Shown here: piece after piece, positions 14,005 to 24,783 of the stretch
Layout of the letters: each line of letters begins with the position of its first letter
How positions within the stretch are numbered: the stretch's first letter is position 1
Source: Cyathus striatus
Lineage: Eukaryota; Basidiomycota; Agaricomycetes; Agaricales; Nidulariaceae
Assembly: GCA_025738555.1 (NCBI GenBank)
Contig: JAOVFP010000006.1
Coordinates: forward strand, 434,001 to 498,000
Length of the DNA stretch: 64,000 bases
Reading direction: 5' to 3'
Position numbers and translations under genes: made by a program
Notes under the pieces: model-generated
What the model saw: only the letters and a program-made list of their open reading frames with translations
What the model was told of the DNA's origin: nothing
Databases searched by the model: none

Positions 14005-14260
14005 CTCACTGGAGTCCAGTGAGAGTCCAGTGAGAGTCTCAGAGACTCTGGTGAGAATTAGCATTAATTTTAGTGAGAGTATTGAGAGTCTGGAGAGAGT
14101 CCAGTGAGAATTTACTGAGAGTCCAGTGAGATTACATACAATTTTGTATCTCAGTAAACTCTCACTAAATTCCCATTAGTGAGACTCTCAGAGAGTCCAA
14201 TGAGGTTATACTGAGAGGTATCTCAGAGAGTCCACTGGGAATATACTGAGAAATCGCTCC
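14005..14260 (+). repeat. Left subterminal repeats of KDZ element
   Basis: Degenerate units of GTGAGAGTCCA and its complement CTCACTGGAGTC cover this stretch. They can fold locally and match the array near the other end of the element (21255-21690). Multiple short subterminal repeats are a plausible transposase-binding region. Confidence 0.75.
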
Positions 14261-14289
14261 GAGCCCGAGACGTCACGTGATCAAAGTCA

Positions 14290-15730
14290 CGTGACATGGT
14301 CCGTGCATATGTGTAGGTCCTATTGTCATAGTTTGTGTACTAATGGTCCGTGCGCATTGATGGTCCGTGCGTGGGAATGGTCCGTGCGCGCTAATGGTCT
14401 GTGCGTATCGATTTGATTTCTCACGTGACCAAATCATCGGACACATCCGGACTCGCTACTTGCACTATGCAACAACGACACACTTCTTCCTTCCCCTCCC
14501 CTCCCCTCTCCTTCTTTCTTGCTCGCTCGCACAATATGTAACCTTCTATCTAGCACTTCAAGCACGTTAGGCATTGGGCGGTTGGCAGGACAGCATTGGG
14601 ATCGATAGTAAGTCTCATCTTTTTTGGTCTCTATTCGATCTCGTGCGTTTTTTTTTAGCAGCGCCTGAGATGTTTGACGGCATGGGCGATATCTTTGGCT
14701 TGGGCTCGCTTTGCGTGGGTGAATACGGTGCTCCGCATGGGCGATCACGGAACTTCCCTCTCCTCTCAGTGTAGGCGTTCACGGAACTCCCCTCCTCTCA
14801 GCGACGGCGAATGCAACGTTATCCCCTCCCTGCTGCGTAGGACGACAACGCGCCACCTCTGGTCCCTCGGTTCGCAGACGACAATGTCTGGTCCCCGGTT
14901 TCGCAGCGTAGGACGACAACGTACGGCCTCTCTCAGTGTAGGCGAATGCAACGTTACCCCCTCCCTGCTGCGTAGGACGACAACACGCCACCTCTGGTCC
15001 CTCGGTTCGCAGACGACAACACACCTTCTCTGGCCCCCGTTTCGCAGCCCCCCGTTTCGCAGCGTAGGTTGACAATGTACGGCCTCTCAGCGTAGGCGAA
15101 TGCAGCGTTACCCCCTCCCTGCTGCGTAGGACGACAACGCGCCACCTCTGGTCCCTCGGTTCGCAGACGACAACGTCTGGTCCCCCGTTTCGCAGCATAG
15201 GACGACAACGTGCGGCCTCTCTCAGCGTAGGCGAATGCAGCGTTACCCCTCCCTGCTGCGTAGGACCGACAACGCACCACCTCTGGTCCGCGTAGCGTGG
15301 GGCTCTGATGCTCCTCACGCCCTTCTCGTTGCATCGAGCAGCGCTCTTCCCCCCTCACCTGCTCTGCCCTCCATCCTCCCCTCGTCGTGCATCTTCTCCC
15401 CACCCTCTTGGTGCGTCGCGTGGCACTCCGCTTCTCCCCCCCCTTCCCATTGCGTCGGTGACACTCTCCTCCCCTCACCCGCTCTGCCCCCTACCCTCCC
15501 CTCGTCGTGCATCTCCTCCCCATCCTCTTGTTGCGTTGCGTTGCATGGCTCTCCGCTTCTCCTCACGCCCTTCTTGTTGCATCGAGTATCATTCTGCCCC
15601 TCGCCTTCCCCTCATTGTACATCTCCTCCCCACCCTCATGTTGCTTCGTGTGGTGTGGCACTCAGCTTCTCTTCATGCCCTTCTTGCTGCGTCGAGCAAT
15701 GCTCTTCCCCCCTTACTTGCTCTGTCAATT
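14290..15730. repeat. GC-rich minisatellite block in KDZ 5' region
   Basis: Three successive arrays occur. At 14298-14408, about five units of (A)ATGGTCCGTGCGC. At about 14760-15290, four units of roughly 131-156 bp built from GCGTAGGACGACAACG and GTTTCGCAGCGTAGG. At about 15300-15730, pyrimidine-rich units near 110-120 bp containing CATCTCCTCCCCA and CTTCTCCTCACGCCC. CpG is frequent here, unlike the surrounding AT-rich, CpG-poor repeats. Long ORFs on both strands are a by-product of the periodicity. Confidence 0.85.
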
Positions 15731-16084
15731 TTTCGAAGTTCTCTGCTTCGTGCAGAGGCTCTTTGGTCGGTTTAATTATAATTTTTGTCTTTCCTCTGCT
15801 TCGGCGGAGATATTCTTTTCCGTGTTAGGTCCTGTGGCCTTCTTATCCTGGCAGTTGCCAGTGATGAGAACAGCAGGACCTATTTGGAACTTTGTGGGAG
15901 AATTTCGGTAATTACTTGTCAAGTATTTATTTATAGTTTGAACCTGTGATGTGTCGCAGCTTGTAATATATAGAAACACCTTGAGGTTCAGTTCCCTTTC
16001 TTTCTTCCCTCATCTGAGTGCATCACTTAAGATCTGTCACCGCTTTTTTACTCTTTTTACTTTACTGTTTTCTGCTCTTTTACC

Positions 16085-18261
16085 ATGGCACCTAGGTCTC
16101 TTAGATCTGCCACTGCTGCTGCATCTTCCATCCCTGCTACCTCCACCAGGTCCAGGACCAAGGATTCTGGGACTGCTGACACAACCAAGCCTCAAGCTTC
16201 TACCTCCAAGTCTAAGGGAGGAGGGCCAGCTAAGTCTGGAGGGGGGTAGGGGTGGGAGAAAGGGGAAGGGAGGGAAAAGGATTGTGAGTGACAATGAGGA
16301 GGAGGAGGAGGAGGAGGAGGAGGAGGAGGAGGAGGAAAGTGGGACAGGGGAGGAGGAAGTTGGAGTAGAAAGGGAGGGGGAAGAGGGAAGGGAGGAAAGG
16401 GAAGAGAGGGAGGGAGGAGTGAGAGAGCAGGGAGGGGGAGCTAGAAAGAAGAAAATTAAGTGAGTAAAAGTGTATATTATTTTTAGTCATCTTATGTACT
16501 GGCAGGAAAAGCTCTGTTCAAAGACTCAAAGAAGACCAGCAAAATGAAGCTGCTGGAAAACCAAAGAGATTTACAAAGTATATTTTTTTATTCATATTCA
16601 CATCTTTTCTCATATTGTTCTCATTTTTTAGAGTTGAAAAAATCTTAGAAAATAGCAATATTTCAGTGGCACCACCACCTCATTATCGTGAACGCTCAGG
16701 AACTGTTACACCAGCATCTATCCTTCAGGTACCTACTCCTCAAGATCCATTTAGTTCGCTTTCAAATGACATGGGACATCTGTTTAATGAGCATGAGACA
16801 TCATTAGTATTTTCCTCACATCCAGGTCAAATTCAAGAAGAGGATATAGATTATGAGATTATTGAGACTACTCCCCGGAAGGCTACTGAAAAGCAGGGAA
16901 GATCCAGTTCTCCTGAGTCTCCCACTCTGAGTACTAGTAGCCACTCATCAAAGATTAGCCGAAGGTCTATTTCCCACAGTTCTGCATCAAATAGCCAGTC
17001 CGCTTCTAGCCGGTCTGTGTCCAGAACTTCAACTAGGAGTTCTACATCTATGTCTGAAAAATCTGCGAGGAACAATGTACTTCAGAATCCTGAGCAATTT
17101 GAAAACTTTATAAGGCAATATGAATATTCCACTCCAGATGACACATCTATTGACCTTCAAGGAGCATCAAAGATTATTGGTGGGCACAGCCGTCAGAATG
17201 CACTTGGAAATATCTTTAATATTGGAGACAAAGATAAAATGATAGTTGATACCACTGATACACCTCCATCAACTGGAGTTATCAAAATTTACAATGATCT
17301 TTTTAGTTCTCTCCCAATCTTTACATTCAGAAGAGTAGAGCTCCAGGTTTATCTGTACAAACTTCTGAAATATATAGGAACAAAGTACAAGTCCATTCAA
17401 GGTATTATTACTTTCTTAATTTCAAATTATCACTCTAAAATATTTACTATTTTCAGTATCTAATCCATATGTCTTTTTATGGGAAGATAATGGGTGGTCT
17501 TTAACTGGCCAATATTCTGAACTTTTAGAAGATAAAGACCAGGAAGTTCAATGGGAACTTGATGAAGATAAATCTACATTTTGTAAGATTTTACTTGTAA
17601 GTTTATAATTTATTTCAAGCATAGAATGTTACTTAATCTTAGATTAGGAGGGTCTTGGAACAACATTAGCTGCAAATATTTCTAATGTTCCATCAGTATT
17701 TAGTGAAGAGGCTTCTACATCTTCAGCTTCTAAGTTAGGGGAATCTACTGAAGCTCAAAAGAGAATAATCAATTTTTTCAAAGTTCCTCTTGCACTATGT
17801 GATCATGGAGCTGTAGTATTCGTCTTCAGTATGCTAAGTGGGTATTCATTGAGAATATCATTAAAAAGTTCCCTACTATGATTAGTGCTGGAAAATGGCA
17901 AAATAAAATGCCTCCTATTAGTGTTATTGCAACCATTTTTACATCAGTTCCAGCCTATTATAGATGGAAGGCTCTATTTAGCAAGCTTCCTAAATATCCT
18001 AAAATGGAGCTTTGGTTTGAAGGGAACCCAGATATTCCAGATTATGAAGTTTGGAAAGGAGAACCACAAACTCAGGAGGCATTGAAGATCATTTTAAAGA
18101 AGTTTGGTAAAGAGGATAAGAAGCTTGCTAAGGAAAAAGATGAGGATAGTTCTGCAGATGACAATTATAAGAGCAAAGATAAGGGAAAAGGAAAGGAAAG
18201 AGTGAAAGAGAAAAGGAAGGATGGAAAGAGGAAGAAGAACAGAGGGGACAATAATTTGTAA
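16085..18261 (+). pseudogene. KDZ element first gene (ORF1), frame-broken
   Basis: The start ATG at 16085 is in a good context (ACCATGG). Spliceable exons can be followed: 16085-16459, 16506-16577, 16632-17401, 17457 to about 17595, then about 17648-18261. The product is low-complexity: Ser/Thr/Lys-rich N-terminus, a Glu run of about 14 from a GAG microsatellite (16298-16335), a Ser-rich middle, and a Lys/Glu-rich basic C-terminus. A conserved-looking block reads FPTMISAGKWQNKMPP and LPKYPKMELWFEGNP. The frame shifts at the G-run near 16245 and again near 17788, and there is a TGA at 17800-17802. I infer an accessory protein of the transposon; its function is unknown to me. Confidence 0.6.
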
Positions 18262-18289
18262 GAATTTTTCTCAATGCCCTTTCATATTT

Positions 18290-18580
18290 TCAGTTAGACT
18301 TTTTTTCTATTATGATGCATGCATGCTTTCAACAAGTATGTAAAGTTGTACCATATTAAGTCTTACATTCTTTCAACAAGTTGTAAGACTTGTACAATAT
18401 TTTTACTTCAGTAGTACCTGTTTTTCATTTTTCTCAGTCTTACATCCTTTCAACAAGTATGTAAGACTTGTATAATATTTTTACTTCAACAGTATTATTT
18501 TCTTGTGTTTTTTTATATAGCTATTCATGCTTTCAACAAGTATGTCAAGTATGTATTATATGAACTTCAACAGTTTTACT
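18290..18580 (+). repeat. Four-copy tandem repeat between KDZ genes
   Basis: The word CTTTCAACAAGTATGTAA recurs at about 18327, 18370 (one base missing), 18447 and 18530. It is mostly followed by GACTTGTA(C/T)AATATTTTTACTTCA. It lies between ORF1 and the transposase and could be a duplicated intron or promoter segment. Confidence 0.7.
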
Positions 18581-18659
18581 TTTGTACTATAGTTTGAATT
18601 CATATTCTGTTTGCTTTGCCTAACCTGCAAGAATAATAAGCTAACTTAAAAAATTTCAG

Positions 18660-21097
18660 TTTCTGGCACTATTTTATTTGGCTTTTTATATTTTATGGAT
18701 TTATATCATGCATTCCTAAAGCATGGGCATCATCTACAGTGCAGGATCCATTTCCTGAAATAACATTTGTAGATTTTTCTGAATTTATTACAAGCAACTT
18801 CCATGCAGATATTACACTAGCAATGGTACTCAAAGTGTTATTTACTTTAACAAATAATACAGACCTATTGAACCTTCATGGAAAACAAAAATTAGCCTAT
18901 AGAAAATCTGCAACAAGTTGGATTACAGCTCTTACTAGAGTTCTAAAAAGGGATCTAGGTGGTAAAATTAATAATTTGTTTACCAAAGATGAAGTTTCAA
19001 ATGCTGAGGATATAACTGATGTGCAGAGAATTAATGCATTGGGCTCAAAACTTGATTCATTTGCAACATTTTTAAAACTTGATCCAATTAAAAAAGGACA
19101 CCCTTTAAACTCTGTAAGAACCACAGAAGTTGAACCTGTTTTTACTGTTTGTCCAAGTCGTTACACTTGCTCTACACCATCTTGTAAAGAGGCTCCACTT
19201 CACCAAGAAGTTCGTAAGAGAGATGTTTCATGTATAACTCTTATAAAAGGAATGCATCCCCACACTGGTGCTTATGTGCTTAAAGGAAAATGTGGCATTT
19301 GTAACTCATTTTATTATGCTGATCACAAAAGTGTGAAGCATGCAAATGGTACACGTATCAGAGGATTGTCAAACTCAGCAAAATATTTAAAGCTTGGACA
19401 GCAAGTCTGGGCAGATAGATCTTACACCAATGCAGTTCTGCATGGAATTTATCATTTTCATGCATCTACAGCTGCATTCACAGAATTTTGGAATGAATCC
19501 TTTAGAGAGTCATCATTCAAGTTGTCTCGCAGACAAACTTGGCAGGCATTCATTTCTGAAAGTGTAAGACAGGTAGCTACATACAATAATAAATCACTTA
19601 TAATAACATCAGGTGAACGTGAGATTCAAGAATTAACTAGAAAAGCATTTGAAATACTTGGTCAAGAAGGTATTATTGAATGTGCTAAAGATCATTCATG
19701 TAGTGAATGTACACATGAGTACAAAAGTACTGCAGACAGAATAACTGATGACACTCCTGCTGCAGTAATTGGAATTGATGAAAATCAATCAGTTCCCATG
19801 CTACAGGGGGAAGATGCAGAACAAGCTATGAGAGAGGAAATAGAAGCTAGAGCAAGTGCTCGGCAACACATTAGTAGTACCACCAATGATATGGATATTG
19901 ACAATGAGTCATCAAGTGATTCATCCAGTGATTCATCTAATAAAACAACCAATACTGATCAACCAACTCAGGCTGAAATAAAGCCAATAGTAAATATGGT
20001 TGTTATGGATGGCATAATTATGGGTCCAAGACATTGTGCATACCAGGATTGTGATGGTAATTTAGAAAATGAAAGAACTGGAGTATTTTGCATAATTCAT
20101 CAAGCTATGCGTGGTCATTTATGTCATATAAAATTATGTAACAACCCAAGAGAAAATAACTCAAAGACATGTGTTAATCATCAGTCGCGATGGCGCCATC
20201 ATTTAGTAAGATTTGGTAGACAAACACTTTTAGGAATAAGAAGAATTATTCGCAGAAGTGAAGAGGAACGGGTGGATTGGCTTCCTCGTATAAATCGGCA
20301 GGTAATACCTCATGATGATGCTCCTGCACCACATGAGGAGCGAAACCATTACTTCACTGCTCCACGGTTTTACTGTGTTGAAACATTATGTGCACCATGT
20401 GGAGCAGTTATTGCATGGACAAAGTTTACAAAATCTGAGGGACCTGGAAATATCATGAGATTTTTAGATCATGTTTATCCAACTCTTGAATCTCGTCCAA
20501 GCTATGTCTGTATTGACAAAGCATGTGTAGTGCTGAAAAATGCTGTGCTAAATGGTGCATGGAGGATCTGGAGTTTAACAACAAGATTTATTGTTGATTC
20601 TTATCACTACATTAATCACAGAACAACTGATTATACTTGTCGTAAATGGTGCAATCCAGCACCATTAAATGGATCTGCACCCAACTTGGTTGTAGTAGAA
20701 AATGATATACATGGAAGACCACATTATAAAAGAGCATTTAATACCCAAGTAAGTAATAAACTAACATGTATATAGAACTTCATCTAAAGTTTTGATACAG
20801 GCTTGTGAGCAGCTAAACGCTTGGCTTGGAGGATTTCAAAGCATTCTTAATAGAATGACTGTTGTAAACTTCAACTGGACCATACATGCACTTCTATTCA
20901 TTCATACCCAAAAAGTTATTAAAAAGCAGCTTGAAAGAGACAATAATACTAAAGATGATAAAGATATGAGAGATGAGGAATCAGAAGATTCTGAAGAAGA
21001 AGAAGAGGAGGAGGAGGAGGAAGAGGAAGCAGCAGATGAATTTGACAGAGAAGAGGAAGAGGGGATAGCAGATTATGGATTAGATAATGATATGTAG
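18660..21097 (+). CDS. KDZ transposase with CxC5 and CxC6 cysteine clusters
   Basis: This is a DDE-family cut-and-paste transposase. The long exon is open from an acceptor at about 18659 to 20748. An intron at 20749-20800 (GTAAGT...ACAG) joins NTQ to ACEQLNAWLGGF in exon 2, which ends at TAG 21095-21097. The first domain has paired cysteines (YTCSTPSC, KCGICNSFYY, 19150-19320), fitting the CxC5 cluster. A second cluster (HCAYQDCDG, FCIIHQ, HIKLCNN, TCVNHQ; 20030-20185) fits CxC6. Candidate catalytic residues are Asp at 20515 (CIDKAC), Asp at 20596 (VDSYHYINH) and Glu at 20807 (ACEQLN). The C-terminus is a Glu-rich acidic tail. No in-frame stop is seen. The true start is uncertain: the first in-frame candidate after the acceptor is not an ATG, so an upstream exon may exist. 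Confidence 0.85.
20749..20800 (+). other. Intron in KDZ transposase
   Basis: A 52-base GTAAGT...TACAG intron placed just before the catalytic glutamate codon. Removing it keeps the frame and restores the conserved ACEQ context. Confidence 0.85.
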
Positions 21098-21254
21098 GTT
21101 GTTTACTGTAGTTTTGATTTTATATGAATAGTGTTTTTGTTGTATTCAATTGTTATGTTATAGGGTCACTTCAGAACTTCCCTGTCTCCAAAGATAAATA
21201 AACTTGTACTTAATATATATGTCATTCTCTGTATATTTGTGGTTTACATATTTA

Positions 21255-21690
21255 AGGAGTGAGTACAGTGAGAATACAGTGAGAATACAGTGAGAGTACA
21301 GTGAGAATATAGTGAGAGTACAGTGATACATGGTGGTGCATAGTGTTAGGCAGTGAGATTACAGTGAGAGTACAGTGAGAGTACAGTGAGAATATAGTGA
21401 GAATATAGTGAGAGTACAGTGATACATGGTGGTGCATAGTGAGAGTATAGTGAGAGTACAGTGAGAGTACAGTGAGAGTATAGTGAGAGTACAGTGATAC
21501 ACAGTGATACATGGTGATAAGATACTGAGAGTATAGAGTTGGGCTTAACTGAGAGTCCAGTGAGAGTCTCATCACAGTCTCGATAATATAGTGAGAGTCC
21601 AGTGAGAGTATCACTGTACTATCGAGACTGTGGTGAGACTCCAGTGAGACTCTCGAGAGTTTAGTGAGAGTTCAGTGAGAGTCCAATGAG
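21255..21690 (+). repeat. Right subterminal repeats of KDZ element
   Basis: More than 25 units of roughly 10 bases, AGTGAGAGTAC and variants AGTGAGAATAT, run in the same orientation. They include a higher-order duplication containing GATACATGGTGGTGCATAG. Near the end the units become inverted (GACTCCAGTGAGACTCTCGAGAG), mirroring the left end. Confidence 0.8.
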
Positions 21691-22626
21691 AATGTGGGAG
21701 AGTGCAATATACTGCCAGTATGAGTCTGAGTAGGATTGTTGGGTGCCGGCTTGCCGCGTGGGAATTGTGATGACTAATGAAGTATGGAATTCGAAAACAT
21801 GGTGTTGGCAGGTCTTGATGTATGATTAACCAAACTTCTCACACCGATAGTAAAGACACAAGCACTAGTACACTCAGGGGGTGCATAAATAGTTAAATAC
21901 AAATGAATGTAAGGTCAACATAGGCTCTGCCTCATGACAATAAATGGGACTTTAAAAAAAAAAAAAAAAAAAACTAGGTATAAGTTGTTAATTCTACAGG
22001 CCAAATCCTTCTCCTTATATGCCTTTTACCCTCCTGCTAACTAATCATATCCCACACCTACTTTCCCATTGTTCTCCAACTGGGGAAAGTATGAGTCATC
22101 CTTTTCTCCATTGTTCTCCAACTGGGGATGCATGAGTCAGCATCTTAGACAATGGGTATATTTAGCACAATGGTTGTGCTATTAATAGCTCTTGAGGACA
22201 ATGGTGCTCTTTTGTTTGTACCTGAAGGCTTTCTTATTTTGTATAGGGTATATTTATTTGTACATATTAGTCTTGGTGTAGTTGTTTGTATGATAATGTT
22301 TATTCTGATTAGTGCTGGTCCAGTAGTATGACTAAGTATTTGTGTATGTTTATTTTGATTAATAATGAGCTGGTATTGTAGTTACTTGTTTGTGTATAAT
22401 TGTTCTGATTGGTAATGGACTATTAGTGTTTATATAGCTTTATTTGCTAGTGTATTGATTAGTCACTTGTGTATGGTTTTTCCTGATTAATAGTGAAATT
22501 AAAGTGCATATTAAGTGTTGTTTGTTAAGGTATTATTAAGTTTCCTAAGTGTTTGCTTTTCTATCTTTGAGTGATTTAGCTGTATTCATGTCATTATGTG
22601 AAATCAACTTTCACCTGTGACACCGT

Positions 22627-22974
22627 ACTTCTCCGCTGGCCTTGGCCAGTGGCCTTTACTTACTCCAAGTCTCTAGTATTTAAGTAGCACTCAATTTGTA
22701 CTTAATCTTTAGTTTTGTATTGAACTACGTCCTCACCCTCTTGTCTGACTTGAGTTACACCTCTTGTCTTCTCGTCTCTTGTCTTCTCCAAAGGGCTTGC
22801 CCTTACTCTGAAATCCAGGACCAGGAATCCCAGGGGCACAGCACATAAGCTGAAGCTGAAGTCCTACCCCCTGAGTTCTCATTCTCTGCTTCCATCTCAT
22901 ACTCATCCCTTGTTTCTCCACAGTCACCCTCTTGTACTCTGCTGCCAAGTCAGGCTAGGGGCACAGTCATGACA
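22627..22974 (+). repeat. 5' LTR of gypsy element, second part
   Basis: It matches 30671-31003 of the 3' LTR from CGTACTTCTC to the end GTCATGACA. It carries a 13-base duplication (TTGGCCAGTGGCC) absent from the 3' copy. The LTR end is TGACA at 22970-22974. Confidence 0.88.
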
Positions 22975-24783
22975 GTATATGAAACTACCACCTTGGATTC
23001 CTCACATAACACTTTTCTTTCCCTCATGGCTACCTGCATGCAGACTCAGACTGCACATGCTAGGAGCCATGAACAGCAGCAAAACAAAGTGCACCATAGC
23101 AATCGTCTAGCTGCCCAGCAAGCTCATGAACATAACAATATGCCTCACCATGTTGACTCTGCTCCACCTCTCTCTTGGCAAAACACCCCACCCTCAGCTA
23201 GTGCTCTAGTATCTGGAGGAATTACCTCCACTCATTGTGCAGCTCGTGAACTTCAGCCAGTTCACAGCAATCAATTGCATGCACCATGCCCAATCCCATT
23301 AAGCATTCCTTTCGACCCTACCCTTGTCCCCACTGCATCCATAGAACTGGTGGATACTTGGCTTTCTCTGGAACATGCAGCTGCACACCAGCAGCAAGCA
23401 CCCACAGCCCCTTCGCCACCCGCTCAACAACCTGTAGCATCAGGCAGTGGAGGACCTCCTCCACCTCCACCTCCTTCTGGTGGTAATTCTGCCAGAGTTG
23501 GTAACAATGACCCTCCAGATGATAATGGAGATGATGGTGATGATGGTGATGGATCCAGAGATGATGATAACAAGCCAGAAGATGATGATGAGCAGGCAGG
23601 TGCTGGTAGCAATGGTCCTGGCAGACCAAATCACTCCGGAGGTCCTCCCTCTGACCCCTCTGACCCCTCTGAGCCTCCTTCTAGGCCTCCCTCAAGGGAT
23701 GACTATCACAACCCTCATCGCCCAAGACACCACTACAACTTCACCAGGGATGAGATCCTGGAAATGGTGGCCTCTGTGGCGGGTTACTTTGCCCTGCCAC
23801 CACCACCTCCACCACCTCCTCCTCCTGTTCGGGAGAAGAAGGTTAATCAGCCGGATAACTTTGATGGCTCCAACATGCTCAAACTGGAGCCCTTTATCAC
23901 ACAAGTCCACTTGGTGTTCCAGAACAACCCCCAGTTGTACCTGGATGATGCATCAAAAGTCAACTACATGTTGACTTTCCTCTGTGGCTCAGCAAGCAAC
24001 CTGTTTGCCACCCATCTCAATGATGATGCATACGAGCCATGGATGGATTCATGGGGCTACTTCGTTCAGCTCCTCTGTACCCATTTTGGTCATACCAACC
24101 CAGTTGGTGAGGCTGAAATTCGCATTTTCTCCCTCCACATGGAGGATAATCAGCAGCTCACAACATATAAAATAAAGTTCAATGAATATGCTGCACTCTT
24201 GCCTTGGGACAATGCTGCCCTCCACTTGGCATACTACTGTGGCCTTTGTCCTCGTCTGAAGGACACTCTCTCTCATTGAGAGCAAGGCCGGCCTATGACT
24301 CTTGCCGGGACTAAGGTAGCCCAGGGCTATGATCAGAGGCATTGGGAGTGCAACACCGAGTGCAATATTGAGGAGAAGCACAGCAAGTCTGCTGCCAAGT
24401 CTTTGGAGAAGCCCAAGGGCAATCAGAATTCGAAGTCAACTTTGAATTCTTCCTCCTCCTCCAAGACTCAGTCCTCCTCATCCTCCTCTTCCTCTTCTGC
24501 CTCTTCTACCTCCACTTTGTCCTCGGGGAAACCCAAGAACAAACAGAAGCAGAACCAGTCCAAGGTGCCAGACTTGACTGGGAAGCTTGGTTCTGATGGG
24601 AAACTCACCCCAGAAGAATGCAAACATCACCTGGACCAGAAGCTTTGCCTATTCTGTGGCAATGCCAGTCATCAGGCCAAGGACTGTCGAAAGGCAGCCT
24701 CTGCTGCCAAAGCCCATGCGGCCACTGCCACCTCTACCAAGGCAACTCCCTCGGCGAACTCAGCTGAGAGTTCAAAAAAATAG
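22969..24783 (+). pseudogene. gypsy gag
   Basis: This is the structural capsid-nucleocapsid protein of the retroelement. The frame is open from an ATG overlapping the LTR end (22969) to TAG 24781-24783, except for one TGA at 24277-24279. Residues 1-250 are low complexity (Gln, Pro and Asp runs). The capsid-like core follows poly-Pro at about 23800 and contains QPDNFDGSNMLKLEPFI and TFLCGSASNLFATHL. A Ser-rich linker leads to a CCHC zinc knuckle CLFCGNASHQAKDC (about 24649-24690) for RNA binding. The real initiator could be a later ATG. Confidence 0.85.
24774..24780 (+). promoter_or_regulatory. A AAA AAA slippery heptamer at the gag-pol junction
   Basis: Seven A residues directly precede the gag stop TAG, phased as A AAA AAA in the gag frame. 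A minus-one slip places the ribosome in the frame that opens with ATA GAG AGT and continues without interruption into the protease. This is the classical layout for minus-one programmed frameshifting. I did not identify a downstream stem or pseudoknot with confidence. Confidence 0.65.

Larger units (their letters stand above)
13981..21714 (+). mobile_element. KDZ-superfamily DNA transposon, 7.7 kb
   Basis: Exact 8-bp flanks CCAGTATG lie at 13973-13980 and 21715-21722, the target-duplication size known for the Kyakuja-Dileera-Zisupton group. Imperfect terminal inverted repeats are visible: the left end has ATTACACTGACCCACAGTCT and the right end, reverse-complemented, has ATTGCACTCTCCCACATTCT. 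Subterminal arrays of GTGAGAGT(A/C)CA-type units occupy both ends. Inside are a GC-rich minisatellite region, a decayed first gene and an intact DDE transposase gene. The perfect target duplication and open transposase suggest it is the youngest layer of the nest. Confidence 0.88.
13538..21973 (+). mobile_element. tRNA-like retroposon with poly(A) tail, split by the KDZ transposon
   Basis: The head carries a Pol III A-box-like TGGTGTAGTGG (13549-13559) and a B-box-like GGTTCAATCCA (13634-13644). The end shows AATAAA at about 21940, followed 8 bases later by a run of 20 A (21954-21973). The flanks AAACTAGGTATA (13526-13537 and 21971-21982) form a 10-12 bp target duplication, typical of LINE-mediated retroposition. 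Without the KDZ insertion the element is about 700 bp, long for a SINE. It has no ORF of its own. It could be a SINE with a long unrelated tail or a chimeric retroposon. Confidence 0.7.
12765..22622 (+). mobile_element. TG...CA-ended insertion inside the gypsy LTR (probable solo LTR)
   Basis: The insertion begins TGTCAGTTTAAG and ends CACCTGTGACA. It is flanked by CCAT (12761-12764) and CCGT (22623-22626), a 4-bp target duplication with one G/A change at a CpG. After removing the nested retroposon, about 1.4 kb remains, with no coding capacity. Ends and target size fit a solo LTR of another retroelement. No second copy is in the window, so the class stays tentative. Confidence 0.55.

Noticed and set aside
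14674..15478. Long overlapping ORFs on both strands in the KDZ 5' region
   Set aside because: Minisatellite units lacking stop codons create them. Protein repeats simply mirror the DNA period.
18690..18741. Using the GTG at 18739 as the start of the KDZ transposase
   Set aside because: The frame is open upstream to an intron acceptor near 18659, and nuclear fungal genes start with ATG. A missing upstream exon is more likely.
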